From NCBI RefSeq assembly GCF_010015445.1, contig NC_053116.1:2826068-2890067 (forward strand): a DNA stretch of 64,000 bases, given 5' to 3'. A program made the translations under genes and the position numbers. The stretch's first letter is position 1, and each line of letters opens with the position of its first letter. This DNA is from Perca fluviatilis (taxonomy: Eukaryota; Chordata; Actinopteri; Perciformes; Percidae). The notes below the pieces were generated by a model. The model ran no database searches. It worked only from the letters and a program-made list of their open reading frames with translations, and was not told the DNA's origin. Of the stretch, positions 23,026 through 34,978 are shown in pieces.

Positions 23026-25028
23026 GTGCTACCCCCTAGAGACAATTTGGCTCCACTGAGTTTGCTTACAACACAAGCAGAACGTTTTGTGTACATTCAA
23101 AGAGAGCAAAGGTGTCCTCACTTCTCAGGTTCCAAATCTGATTTAACGATTTATGATTGGATAGAAAATGTAAAGTCATGCTTGAGAGATAGGCAGATGA
23201 CCACTCGAGAGAAGGCCCTCTTCCTGTATGATCATTTGGAAGGGGAAGCAAAAGTAGAGATCAGATATCGCTCATTGGCAGAGCGAGAGGATCCAGACCA
23301 TCTTAGCAATTTTGAAAGAGCTGTATGGTTCCTCCGTTTCCTTTGTAAGCCTGCAAAAACGATTCTTTGATCGCAAACAAAAAGATGGGGAGTCTTTAAA
23401 GGAATTCTCCCATTCTTTGTGGGCATTGATTGAGGATGTTCAGCGTGCTTACCCTGATAGGTTGACAGACACGGACATTCTGGTTAGAGATCAGTTTTGA
23501 ACATGTGCGTGATGTGTCATTGCGGAGGGAGTTAAAGAGTCTCTTACGACAACGTCCCTCATTTTCTTTCTAACGGTGCAGATCCACTTGTCCGTGCGAC
23601 GCTTCTGTCGCGCCCCGCTCTATTCCTATGGGTGACGTCAAGCGACTTCAACGCTCCTGCAAAGCATTCCGGGAAGGCGGCGCTACATTTGAAAAAATGC
23701 TGCGCGTCAAAAAGCTTGCCGATGCCCAGCTTTATGCAAATGAATCGCATTGAACGCGACGCGACTATACAGTAGAAGTAGACGAAAACTCAACTGACCT
23801 TTGTTGATCTGAAATGAAGACAGATTCAGCAACTACATGGCCTATTTCTCGCTTAAAATGTTTTCAGAAACACATTTCGGTGAACTATTTTTGAAAAATA
23901 CGAGATTGTATTCTCAACGAGCCGCCATGACACTCTGTTGAAATTCTCGAGTAGCCACACCCACGTCACGCGTTCGTCCAATCAGCTGCTGGTTAGGGGC
24001 GTGGAGCATCAACCATGGCTATATGACGTCGCGACACCACCCGACAGTCGTGTCGCAAAAGTGGATCTGTACCGTTAGCCCTGCGACAGGAAGCAATTAT
24101 GTGGGTGGAAGAGGGTGAGGGATCTTCTAGGCAAACTCGAGCTGGACTTCACCACTGTGGGGTTGATGTAAATGTTGAGGGGGCCTGTCATACAGTAGGA
24201 GTTGGAAAGGGATCTGAATTTTCCATTTTGCAAGAAAAGTTAAATAAACAACAGTTGCAGATTGAAACCATTATAACAAATCTATCTAAAATGGAATCTG
24301 TACTTGACCAGGCTGGTTCTCGCTCTCGTAACCCCAATTATCAGTTCACTACAGAAGGCTTGCCCATCTGCCTCCGTTGTCGGAAGCCGGGACATGTCCT
24401 TCGCCAGTGTCGCCAGGGGCCAAGGCAACCAACATCCAGCATGCCCGGGGTCCATCTGGATGCAAACCCTGCTCCAGCTTCTACAGGACCTTCAGGTATG
24501 GGCTCTGTGAGCAATGCAAATGGTAGTAATGAGATTAGGGCAAGGGTGAAATGTCTGCTAGATACAGGTTCTATGGTTACCACCATTACTGAGTCACTTT
24601 TCAAAGAAGTGTTCCAGCAATGGGGTGCCCCGAAACTTCAATCATGTGGGTGGTTGGCTTTGAAGGCAGCAAATGGTTTAGACATCCCCTATGTAGGATA
24701 TCAGGAGTTGGACATCCAAGTGCTGGGTAAAAAGATTCCAGGTCGTGGGGTTTTGGTGGTGAAAGACACTCCCTGTACATCACAGCAACACATTGTTCCG
24801 GGGCTCTTGGGAATGAATGTAATCATAGAATGTTACAAAGAGCTGTTTGCCAAGCAAGGGGATGCCTTATTTGCCACCTTGTCTGCCATTCAGGCAGAGG
24901 CAGGTTGGGAGCAAGCGCTGCGCCACTGTCACAGGATAGAGGCTTCTCCATGCGTTCCAGAGGGTTGTGTCCATGTCTTTGAAAGGGCCGGGGAGTTTAT
25001 TCCAGCTGGGTCAGTTAAGTTTGTTTAG
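23026..25028 (+). pseudogene. Ty3/gypsy gag and protease, broken
   Basis: A capsid-like region spans 23026-23500 (YDWIENVKSCLRDR; FFDRKQKDGESLKEF) with a frameshift near 23345 and another break near 23495. After the inserted MITE the frame resumes at 24099. A single CCHC knuckle (CLRCRKPGHVLRQC, near 24370) marks the nucleocapsid, and the aspartic protease follows with active-site LLDTGS (near 24556) and a GLLGMN block (near 24800). Gag would form the particle and the protease would mature it. The frame ends at an in-frame TAG (25026-25028), after which pol continues in the same frame. Confidence 0.85.
23573..24075. mobile_element. TA-target MITE inserted in gag
   Basis: Ends ACGGTGCAGATCCACTT and AAGTGGATCTGTACCGT are inverted repeats with one mismatch, flanked by TA at 23571-23572 and 24076-24077. 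Taking out the element and one TA leaves the gag frame continuous, which confirms the boundaries. There is no coding sequence. A degenerate relative lies at 20098-20290. Confidence 0.88.
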
Positions 25029-28000
25029 GTTACCTGCCCAAAACTCCCATACACCCCACCCACCACAATGCTGTTGGATCCCAGTGGCTCAGATCTTGCG
25101 CCTGGCCTGTTGTTGTTCCCCTGTCTTGTGACTGTCAACAATGGCGTGGCTTATGTACCTGTGGTTAATGTGGGAGCCACAGGGGCTAATGTTCACTCAA
25201 AACAGGTTTTGGGAATGTTGCATGTAGTTGAAGGAATAGAGGAAGAGCAGTTGTGTTTTAAGAAAGGGAGTGAGGAGGTGGCCCAGGTGACCGTAGTAAG
25301 CGCGCAGGCTGCAGAGGGGCTCCCCGTCACCATTTCAGACACTATTGCAGCTCTAGACTGGCCAGGACTTTCACCTGTAGAAGAAAAACAGGCAAAAGAG
25401 TTACTGGAGAGGTATCATCACATCTTTGCCAAACACGAGGGAGATCTAGGGTGCACTAATGAGATTGTACATGAGATACCACTCATTGATGAGGTCCCCG
25501 TACGTCAAAGGTATAGGCGAATTCCCCCAACACAGTGGCAGGCAGTAAAAGATCACATTCAACAGCTCCTGGAGAGTAAAGTAATTAGGGAGAGCAGCAG
25601 TCCTTATGCATCACCGATTGTCTTGGTGCGGAAGAAGACGGGAGAGTTAAGGATGTGTGTTGATTATCGACTACTGAACGCCAAAACGAGAAAGGATGCC
25701 TATCCGTTGCCCCGGATCGAAGAGTCTTTAGATGCCCTTGCTGGTGCTAAATGGTTTTCTACACTCGACCTGGCAAGTGGCTACAATCAAGTCCCTGTAG
25801 CTGAAGGAGACAAAGCCAAAAACAGCCTTTTGTACACCATTTGTCCTTTTTGAGTTTGAGAGAATGCCTTTTGGCTTATGTAATGCTCCTGGGACGTTTC
25901 AGAGGCTCATGGAAAGGATATTTGGTGATCAGAGTCTCCAGTCAGTTTTGCTCTATTTGGATGATGTCATTGTCTTCTCCTCTTCCATTGAGCAGCATTT
26001 GCAGAGGCTAGAGATGGTACTTAGCCGGCTTCAACAGAAGGGTCTGAAAGCCAAACTGAGCAAATGCCATTTCTTCAGGAAGGAGGTGCAGTATCTTGGA
26101 CAACGTGTGACCAGAGAGGGAGTGGCAACTGATCCGGAGAAGATCTCTGCTGTGGAGAACTGGAGACGGCCCCAGGATGTCACAGAGGTCAGGTCATTCC
26201 TTGTTTTCTGTAGCTATTACAGACGCTTTGTAAAAGGGTTTGCACAGTTAGCCGCCCCCTTGCACCAACTTGTGGCTGACGTAATTAAAGTAGCCAAACA
26301 AGCTAGAACAAGGCCGGCAGCAGTACTGACCAGTATGTGGACTTAGGAGTGTGAGCAAAGCTTCAGTGGGCTTAAGACAATGCTTACAAGTGCACCCATC
26401 TTGGCTTTTGCTGACTTTACCAAGCCTTTTGTCTTGGAGGTTGATGCTAGCCATCAGGGGTTGGGGCAGTCCTTTCACAAGAACAGCAGGGCAAGCTAAA
26501 GCCAGTTGCCTATGCCAGCCGTTCATTGAGGGGTTCTGAGCGCAACATGGAGAATTATAGCTCAATGAAGCTGGAGTTCCTCGCACTTAAATGGGCGATA
26601 TCTGAGAAATTCAGAGAATATCTGCTAGGCAGCAAGTGCACTGTATACACTGACAATAACGCTCTAAGTCATTTTCAGAACCTCAAGCTGGGCGCCACTG
26701 AGCAACGATGGGCAGCCCAACTAGCGGCTTTTGATTTCACTGTGCATTATCGACCTGGAAGGAATAATGGTAATGCTGACTCTCTTTCCCGGCAGTACAG
26801 TGGCCAGGCAGAATGTGAGGAGGCTGACCAGCAGACTAGGAGCCCTCCAGCCATCCAGGAATCTGAGGTGGTGACACAGCAGCAAATTGCAGCTTTTCCA
26901 AGTCGATCTGGGGCTGAACTGGCAACCCTGCAGAGAACTGACCCAACTCTAAAAGTTTTCCTTGTTTTCTGGAGAGAAGGAAAGCCCCCAAATCAACTGT
27001 CAAAGGAGGGCCAGCGTCTACTCACACACTGGGACCGCATTCTGGAGAAGGGCGGCTTGCTCTATAGACGTGTAACTGCCCCACATGGTGAGCTGTATGC
27101 TCAGCTGCTTTTGCCTACATGCCTCCGTCAAGAACTGTTAAACAGCCTTCACAACCAACATGGGCACCAAGGGGTGCGACGGACCACTGACCTAGCGAGA
27201 CAAAGATGTTACTGGCCAGGGATGGGAGCAGAAATAGAAAGGCACTGTCAAAACTGCCAGCGTTGTGTGCTGTCAAAGGCTGTCCAGCCAAAGGTGAAAA
27301 CCTACCAGGGCGCTCTCATGGCCAGTCAGCCGTTGGAAGTACTCGCCATTGACTTCACTCTGCTTGAACCTGCAACAGATCGAATAGAGAATGTGTTGGT
27401 CATGACTGACGTCTTTTCTAAGTACACCCAGGCCGTGCCAACTAAGGACCAAAGTGCTGTAACTGTAGTGAAGATCCTGGTGGACAGCTGGTTCAACCGG
27501 TTCGGGGTGCCTAAAAGGATACACTCTGACCAGGGGAGAAATTTTGAAAGTGCCCTTATCCGGCAACTCTGCCAACTATACGGGATTTAGGACCACACCA
27601 TACCACCCACAAGGAAATGGCCAGTGTGAGAGGTTTAACAGGACACTCCATGACCTGCTCAGATCTCTTCTCCCTGAGAAGAAGAGAGTGTGGCCAAAAT
27701 ACATCTCTCAGCTGGTGTGGGCATACAACACCTCCACTCATCGTTCTACAGGTCATTCCCCATATCTCCTACTGTTCGGGGTACCACCCCAGCTTCCGGT
27801 GGATTTTCTCTTGGGGGCAGAAGCATCTGAAGCAGCAACCAGCTCTTGGGATGAGTGGATCCAGCAGCACCAGGAACGGCTCCAGTTGGCACGAAATCTG
27901 GCCCAGAGAAATCTGGAAGAAGCAGCAGAGTACCGCCAGCAACATCATAATCAATATGCATGCGACCCTGGCTTCAGAGAGGGACAGTTGGTCTACTTAA

Positions 28001-28599
28001 AGGACCATCACTGCCAAGGTCGTCGGAAGATTCAGGACATTTGGTCATCAGTCCTCTACAAGGTTGTTGGCGTGCCAACAGAACCTGGTGTGCCATATAC
28101 CATCACACAGGCTGATGGCACTGGTAATGTGAGACGGTTTAGTAGGACTGAGCTGAGGGCAGCGCAGTTTGAAACTGTACCGCCTGCACCAGCTGCTCCT
28201 AAGCCGCCCCTAGAGCCTATTCCCCAAGACAGTGACCCAGACAGTAGTGGAGATGAAGATATCCAGGTATGGATAGGTAGAGAAGTACTCCCTCAGCCTA
28301 CGGCTGCAACCCCACAGGACGCTCAGAACCAAATCCCAAATGGAGCATGGAGGACCGAAGGAGTGGACGATGGGGCAGTTGAAGAGGACACTGCCATACC
28401 TACTAGCCGCCAGGAGACGTCGGCCCTTCGGCGTACCGGCCGGGCCACTGCTGGGAAATGTAATGGCAAAATCACATTTAAGCATTTATTCTTTATAATC
28501 CTTATGTTTTTATTCAGCATATTGCATTTTCATACACCAAAGAAAAGACAGTTCATTTGCATTCCTGCATGTGGATTGGAGTTTGTTTATACTTCATAG
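25029..28599 (+). pseudogene. Ty3/gypsy pol: reverse transcriptase, RNase H, integrase, broken
   Basis: Reverse transcriptase begins near 25420 (YRRIPPTQW; SSPYASPIVLVRKK; CVDYRLLN; STLDLASGY near 25770). After a frameshift at about 25835 it continues with MPFGLCNAPGTFQ and the catalytic YLDDVIVF (near 25955). A TAG at 26344 and a one-base loss near 26465 break the RNase H region (VLEVDASH; YTDNNALSH; PGRNNGNADSLSR). Integrase has an HHCC zinc region (HGHQGVRR; CQNCQRC near 27255), the first catalytic Asp in AIDFTLLE, the second in HSDQGRNF, and after a frameshift near 27585 the Glu in NGQCERFNRT. The C-terminal GPY-like module follows. All three integrase acidic residues are present, but in two frames. 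Confidence 0.88.
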
Positions 28600-29390
28600 A
28601 CAGAGAGTCTGAGAGAAAAGTGTATGCCCTTCGTGTGAACTGATAACCCACAAGGCCACAAAATCTAACATCCTCCTTTCCCAGATCCTTGTCTTTGGTC
28701 TGTTATAGATGTAGATGTACGGGGAGCGTGACCCCAGCTGGGGCAGAAAGGGACAAAGGATTAGATGAAGTAGTTTTATGAGGTACGTCAGGAAAGGACA
28801 GAGGATTAGATTTTAGGATGTATGTCAGAAAGGGGCAAAGGATTAGATGAAAGTGATTTTATGACGTATGCCTGTGTTTCCCTGATAGATGCCAGTACTG
28901 GATCTATATCTTTACTGTCGTCAGAAAGAAACGTCTAGAAGGTTGCGATCTTTATTGTTTGAAAGAATGTGCAAGTCATGAATACAATTGATTGTATTCA
29001 AATGTCACTCCCCTTTTCCCAATGTGCATTTAAGCTCACTCTTCCTTCCGCTCATTTGAAGAATCTTTTACACACCGAGCTCCGTGCTTCTTGTGAATTT
29101 GTAATTCTTCCTATTTTGCAAAATATATCTTTTAATAAAATACAAAAACCCAACTTGGTTTTAGTCTCAGTCTGTCTTATTTGTTTCAATTTACTAAACT
29201 TTGAAATCTACCCCCCTGCTGCAAAGGAAACTTCCACAACAGAAAAATCCAAACCCACACAACCTGACAAGGTCCACATGGTTGTAAGGGCTGCTGCTTC
29301 CCTGAGGTCTGTAGTTAGTAGTCCCCAGCTTATTCCCTGGTTATAAGTCAATTGACCGTCGGGGCGACGACACTTTTTGGGGGGGATGAA
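28600..29390 (+). other. Gypsy 3' untranslated region, no gene seen
   Basis: Follows pol and leads to a polypurine-like tract (TTTTTGGGGGGGATG, near 29374) before the LTR. An ORF at 28969-29346 has no recognisable domain and no envelope features. A repeated AGGATTAGAT motif occurs at 28760-28850. Confidence 0.5.
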
Positions 29391-30961
29391 TGTGGGAAAC
29401 CAGCTGATATGTGCATGCAGTCATGTGACCGGTTGCCAATCAGGAAGTGATAAAAAGCTCACCAGGTGTAGTCATTAGTCCCCTTACCTCTCACTGAGCG
29501 CACTGCATTTGTGTGGATTCTCCTGATTCTCGAGGTATGAAAATGTTTTGCTGCGGTAATTTGGGGAGCAAGTACAGCTTAAGGTTGATTTCTGATTTTG
29601 GTACCACTAGGTTGATAGCCAGGCACAAGTTCCCGTCCTTCACGGAGTGAACTGGGGCAGATTGACGGTAATGCCTATCAGCTGTTTTAGCCATGTGGTA
29701 GCAATTAATATTTCAGCTAAATGTTACCCTTTTTGTGTTGCTTATGCCACCGCAAGCCATGCACTACTTTTATAGAATGTTTTTCAACTTGGAGTTTCTT
29801 TGTATGTTTCAGTTTACCACTGACAAATGAGCTGCTGTGACTGTAGAGCTCCGGAAAATACTCCTCCTCCCGCATTAACTGTGCTATAGGAGTTTGTGTC
29901 CTTGCGAAGTAGGCTTATATTTTTCCTATATTTTACTATTAATGTGCTAATAAATTATTTTCAGACACTTTGTGCCTTTGTGACTGGCCACTAATGTATG
30001 TTTGTTTTCTCAAAGGGGGACCAGTCCAGTCACTGTTTTCTACGGTTATTTTACCATTTTGTTTCTTTTGGTTATTTGCCTTGGTTGATTATTTTCTTGT
30101 GATTTCATTTACAAGTGGTCTTTAGCCCTTGTGTTGTCCTTCGGGTCCCAGTGACCCGAAGGACAACACAAGGATTATGTACTTCCGTTTACTTTGTTGA
30201 GAATTGCTCTCTAAAACCGGTTTCTTTTAAAGTAAGTAAGTAAAGTTTATTTCTAGAACACATTTAAACACAGTTTAAGCTGACCAAAATGCTGTACAAA
30301 CAAGAACTAAGGTGCTGTATTAACCCTTGTTTAGAGAGCAATTCTCAACAAAGTAAATGGAAGTACATAATCCTTGTGTTGTCCTTCGGGTCACTGGGAC
30401 CCGAAGGACAACACAAGGGTTAAATATACTTTTTATGGACGTTTTGACAGAGGTTTCTCTCCTCAATTTATGTATGCTCACAGCTTGATCCTGTACAAGG
30501 CTGGGTCCGTGTCGACACACTGCCTCCTCGTGGTGAGACTGCACGTAAGTGACACTTACGGTGTGTATGTAGCCTCGACACTGTAGATTTTGTAGTGACT
30601 TGCATGATATTTTGTAGTGACTTGCATGATATTTTGTAGTGATTTGCATGATACTTTGTAGTGAATCGTGTAGAAATAAGTGTTTAGTGCATGTCCTTGT
30701 CGGTGCTGGGCCTTCTGTCTCTTCTTTCTGTCTCCCACAGTCGTCTCTCGGTGTGCGCGTGCCGACCCGACCTTCCTACTTTGAGGAGAGTAAGACCACA
30801 TGTATCGGCCATCTAATTTATTGTTTTATTATTCTGCCAAATTGCTATTTTAATTGGAAATCTTTTAAACTTTTTGTAATAAAACCAAATTTATTTTTGT
30901 ACAATATTTTCCTCCTGTAAATTGTCCCTGTTAGGGGAAAACCAGAGTTGGTCACACAACA
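29391..30961 (+). repeat. 3' LTR (about 1.28 kb without its insertion)
   Basis: Starts TGTGGGAAACC just after the polypurine-like tract and appears to end near CACACAACA, by TG...CA convention. It contains a short tandem repeat (TTTGTAGTGACTTGCATGATA, about 24 bp, 30587-30665) and an AATAAA-type signal near 30880. The right limit is inferred because the left LTR copy is truncated. Confidence 0.65.
30126..30419. mobile_element. Palindromic TTAA MITE, copy 1
   Basis: Each end is itself a hairpin: CCTTGTGTTGTCCTTCGGGTC, five loop bases, and its complement. The two ends are also inverted copies of one another, as are the next ~40 bases (TTCCGTTTACTTTGTTGAG). TTAA follows on the right (30420-30423); the left flank is TTAG. 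The second copy at 59757-60050 is the same length (294 bp) with the middle in opposite orientation. Confidence 0.88.
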
Positions 30962-32088
30962 TACTATTTAACATAGTAAGGGTTCAAAGGGTTCCTCCTA
31001 ACCCTCAATAGGAGGTGGCGTTGTCAGGTCTGAAAGGTTTTATGTTGCTCCGGCACTACATCTGTAATGTTGCTGTAATGCTGATTTGAGCATGTTCTGA
31101 ATGTTTGGCCAATCAGATTGCCTGATTGGATCTACTTTTATTGTCATTGTGTAACATTTGTTACATTTTTCTCCTTTTTTGTAATGTAATTAAATTAAAT
31201 ATGGTCAATAATAAAATTGTCAAATGGCCAAATTTAAGTATTGTATTGTACTTGTTTTTAAATGTACCCATAATAACGTGATTTTAAAATGAACAAAGAA
31301 TCATTTATTCTGAAGAACCATTTAAAAGAGGTTCTTTATTGAACCAGGTAGCTCCACAAAGAACTTTCTTGAAAATGGTTCCTTAAAGGTGCTCTAATAT
31401 AAGCGATGTTGGGTGACGTTAATTCTTGTTGACGTTCAAAGTATTTTCAAACAAAACAAAGACTAGCTCGCTCCTCCCTCCTCCTCATCCCTTCTGTGCT
31501 TCAGCGCACTAACTCCGATCCTTCTTGGCTGAACACTGGAACACGGTTTTTTGTATGCTTGCATGGCCCAGAGGCCTGAGGCCTGTACTACGAAGCAAGA
31601 TCAACATGGCCTGAATTTCTTTCAGTGATCCGGCTTCACTAACCCTAACAACTGCTGTCCCAGATAACCGGTGTCACGAAGGTGGTTATCAACAAAAACG
31701 TACTCTGTGAGTCTGAAACGTCATATTTCAGGTTCATTTTTCACCAATAACACGTTCAAACGTCTGTCAGTAAAAGTCTTAAAACACGGTGAGAAAGAGA
31801 CGAATATCTTGTGACTGAGATTTTATTGGGAAAGTATTATTTACAGAAATGTAGCTTTGATCAATGTAAAGTGTTGACATATACATGTATATTTTATAAT
31901 TCTATAAACCACATGAGTCAACAACCTGTCTGTTCATCTGATTAATCCCTGAAGAACAGGAAACATTGTCATGTCTTTTATATACGATGATCACATCTCC
32001 TGTCTGTTTCTCGCTGACGTGTCTTCTGATTGGCTGATCCTGTGGAGAGGGCGGAGCCAGAAGGCTGGAGGAGATGAATCACATTTAA
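30962..32088. other. Repeat-rich intergenic sequence, no gene
   Basis: Contains a GGTTCTTTATTGAACC-type repeat at about 31310-31390 and, from about 31579, a GGCCTGTACTACGAAGC sequence that resembles a DNA-transposon end. No coding exon recognised. Confidence 0.4.
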
Positions 32089-32279
32089 AGGAAATCGCCA
32101 CCGTTTGTTGAAAAAGGGTTATTTTACTCACGACATGCTAAACGGCAACAAAGGATTCCATTCATTACGCTAAGCTAAGCTAGCGCTGGCGGCGCTGGAC
32201 TAAGACAATGCATGCACTAATACAAAAATATAGAGGAGACAGTGAATGACCCTTTTTCAACAAACGGTGGCGTATTCCT
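32089..32279. mobile_element. 191-bp TTAA MITE
   Basis: Ends AGGAAATCGCCACCG and CGGTGGCGTATTCCT are inverted repeats that extend about 30 bp (TTTGTTGAAAAAGGG). TTAA lies on both sides (32085-32088 and 32280-32283). Confidence 0.85.
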
Positions 32280-32335
32280 TTAAGAAAGCATGTTCTGCTG
32301 CTTCTTTTTTCATGAAATAAAGTCTGAATATTTAA

Positions 32336-32510
32336 AGGTCCCATGGCATGAAAATGTCACTTTATGAGGTTTTTTAACATTAATATGCGTTCCCCCAGCC
32401 TGCCTATGGTCCCCCAGTGGCTAGAAATGGTGATAGGTGTAAACCGAGCCCTGGGTATCCTGCTCTGCCTTTGAGAAAATGAAAGCTCAGATGGGCCGAT
32501 CTGGAATCTT
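32336..32510 (-). mobile_element. Partial TTAA MITE joined to a coding fragment
   Basis: Reverse-complement copy of the right part of 18143-18630, starting AGGTCCCATGGCATG after TTAA (32332-32335). Homology stops at GGAATCTT (about 32510), where the Topors-like frame begins a few bases later. The other end of the MITE is absent. Confidence 0.75.
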
Positions 32511-32516
32511 TCTGTC

Positions 32517-32705
32517 CAGAACGACGTGATGCAGACAGGAAGCTGCCTCGACCTGACGACGTGGGACGATGAGACCTCCAGCCCGTCCTACACCACCACC
32601 ACCGATGGGTGTGGAGACGAGGACGAGTGTCTGATCGTCGGCTACAAGAAGCCGATCGCTGAGCGGACGCCGGAACTCGTTCAGCTTTCTTCTGACAGTG
32701 AATAG
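32517..32705 (+). pseudogene. Topors-like C-terminal coding fragment
   Basis: A 62-codon frame ends at TAG 32703-32705. It contains CLIVGYKKPIAERTPELVQL followed by SSDSE. From memory this matches the conserved block of Topors, a nuclear ubiquitin/SUMO E3 ligase (VGYVKPLAERTPELVEL), where the block is internal, not terminal. Upstream, the frame meets a splice-acceptor-like TTTCTGTCCAG (32509-32519) immediately after a MITE, and no RING domain is visible nearby. AATAAA motifs follow near 32800. Either this is a gene fragment carried or cut by the MITE, or the last exon of a shortened Topors relative. Identity is moderately supported; function is not. Confidence 0.42.
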
Positions 32706-32869
32706 GAGGAGAAGACGGAGGAGAAACTTCCTCCACTCGCCTTCCTACCCACTCAGAGACAGACGAGGAAGAGGAGACGACGTCTGCAGCTGAGATTATA
32801 ATAAATAATAAATCAGAGAAACAACAAGAACAGAACTCACTTTAAATCTCCGTAAACTTCTTCACTCAA

Positions 32870-33215
32870 TAATCCATATCTTAAGAAATAAGTCTGTATA
32901 TTTAAGAAAACATTTGGAATATTTGTCATTAAAAGTCTGAATATTTTGAGGCAAAAAAAACTGACTATTTTAGGAAAAAAGTCTATATTTTATATTTATT
33001 GTAGAAAAACAAAGTTGGATTATTTTAAGAAAAAACTGTCCAATTATTAGAGAAAAAGTTGGAAAATGTCTGGAAAAAAAGATCAAAATAACTTCAGAGA
33101 AAAGAGAATAATTTAGAAAACTTTGGAGTATTTTGAGAAAGACAAAGTCAGAATAAAGCAAGAAAAGAAGTTAGAATATTTTGAGAAAAAGTCTGAATAT
33201 TAATCTACAGACTCA
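32870..33215 (+). repeat. Degenerate AT-rich tandem repeat
   Basis: Variants of AGAAAAAGTCTGAATATTTTG recur every 25-35 bp. A similar run occurs at about 55095-55250. Confidence 0.7.
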
Positions 33216-33294
33216 CAGGTGTGAAGGTCCTCGGGTCGCCGTGGCGACGGTGGTGTGACAGTGACTTCCTGCAGCCGGGACAAAGTCTACACAC

Positions 33295-33392
33295 ACACGG
33301 AGTCACACACACACAAACACACACACACTAATACACACACACACAGACAGAGACACACATAAAAACACACAGACAGACACACTCTCTGTGTT

Positions 33393-33432
<40 letters not shown>
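33295..33432. repeat. (CA)n then (TG)n microsatellite
   Basis: CA-rich sequence (33295-33380) is followed by a TG run (33394-33432), so the two halves are complementary and could fold back. Confidence 0.9.
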
Positions 33433-33434
<2 letters not shown>

Positions 33435-34978
33435 CTTTCAGGAAAACTTGATGCAAAACACACAGACTCAAAAGTCCACATTAATTATTGACATGTTTAA
33501 TGGCGCTGTTGCCATGGATACCAGGAAGGAACTAAGAGTCAGGTATACTTACTTTTCAATTTTTTAATTTAAAACATTCCAACTTTTCTCACTGCTTTAC
33601 CTTCTTTTAACGCATTAAAGCCAGCAATCTAGTTAAGCTTTAGCAATTTAGCTTTTCAGCATTTACAAGCATTTTTCTGCAGGAAATGCCTTTCTACTTA
33701 CTTTTCAAAAGACAGTTTTCCCCTTCCTGTCCAATAAAAACCATGTATCTCCAGATGTGTGTTGATGTTGAATGTTTGTGATAAACTGAAGGATTATATG
33801 GAGTCATAAGAGTGTCATAAAGAAGAATACACCTGTAAAAAACTTAATGTGAAAGTACAATTCTATTCAGTTTATTTAAGAAGAGGACAGAGCAAATTAA
33901 TAAAATGAATGATTATATATGGGTTAAAAATGCCAGAATTAGCCAAAAGCTTGCAAACGTCCCCCAGAATACAACCAGCTGTTCTCATGTGTCTAATCCA
34001 CTGAAGAAGCCTGTGGGATACTATAGATACATATATACCACATAGGCCGCTGCTGTTTATTGGAGCGATATGTTGACACAACGGCCGTTTCGTAACGAAC
34101 ATTGTGCTCCTCCTAATGCATGTGTGTCTATGGAGGCAGAAGGTCTATCCACAATTAAAGAAACTGTTCAGTAACACACATAACAAACATCATTTTAAGC
34201 ATCTTACTGAGGTATTACTAATTACTGAAATAACAATACTTTACCTGACACAAGCTAGCATTAGCTTAACTCAGTATCAGGAAAGTCACTTAACTTATTG
34301 TTAGTTTAAAAGAAGGATTAATGTTACCTTTTGTGATATTACATTCAACACTTTTGTAATAGTTAAATATCGTAAAACATCTTTTTCATCTGTGAAATGT
34401 TATTCCATGTTGATTTGTTTAGCATTTCTTTTACATGAACATCCAAAAGCAGTACAAAAATCTTTTTTAAAGATCAATTGTCTGTCCCAAGATGGCGGGG
34501 GCACAGATGCAGTTTAAACAATAGTAACTATTCAAGTCCCTTTTTAAGCAACAGCAGCAGACATTTTCTGATTAAAGCTTCCCAGTTATGAAGATTTGCT
34601 TCTTTTTGTCATCTTAAGGGACAATAAGCTAAATATTTCAGCAATTTCACAACACCTGAGTAAACAGTGATGGGAGTTTTTTAATTGATTAGAACAAATA
34701 CACCTTCCTTGCAGCATTAGTTAAATAGCACTAGCAGTTGAACCTTGAACTCAAAATATTTTATTACAGGAATAAAGGCTAATTTTGAGTGAAATTAATC
34801 CCTTCAAAGGGAGGGAGCGTGATGTGTAGTCGCAGCCTGGATAACATGCATGCTGTTCAGAAGATAAAGTTACTACTGATCAGCCTTCAATGTGGAGAGA
34901 AGATCAGAATATAACAACGCAGTTATCAGGGCATGAGGAGGAGGCAGTAGGAAACAGCTTGGCTCTGAAACATGTTCA
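33433..34978. other. No gene seen; probable 3' flank of the minus-strand finger exon
   Basis: AT-rich sequence without recognised exons or clear repeat boundaries. The last 100 bases (34880-34978) are the 3' UTR of the finger exon and resemble the 3' UTR after base 645. Confidence 0.4.

Larger units (their letters stand above)
22693..30961 (+). mobile_element. Degenerate Ty3/gypsy LTR retrotransposon
   Basis: Order is LTR fragment, gag, protease, reverse transcriptase, RNase H, integrase, 3' LTR, which is the Ty3/gypsy order. No envelope-like ORF is seen. At least five frame disruptions and two later insertions (23573-24075 and 30126-30419) show it is dead. The left LTR copy lacks both its start and its end, so the 5' boundary and primer-binding site are lost. 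Confidence 0.88.

Noticed and set aside
28969..29346. Envelope gene of the gypsy element
   Set aside because: No signal peptide, transmembrane segment or furin-like site is apparent; too short and without domain evidence.
32404..32736. 110-residue minus-strand ORF
   Set aside because: Complement of the MITE plus the Topors-like frame; Arg/Ser-rich shadow with no domain.
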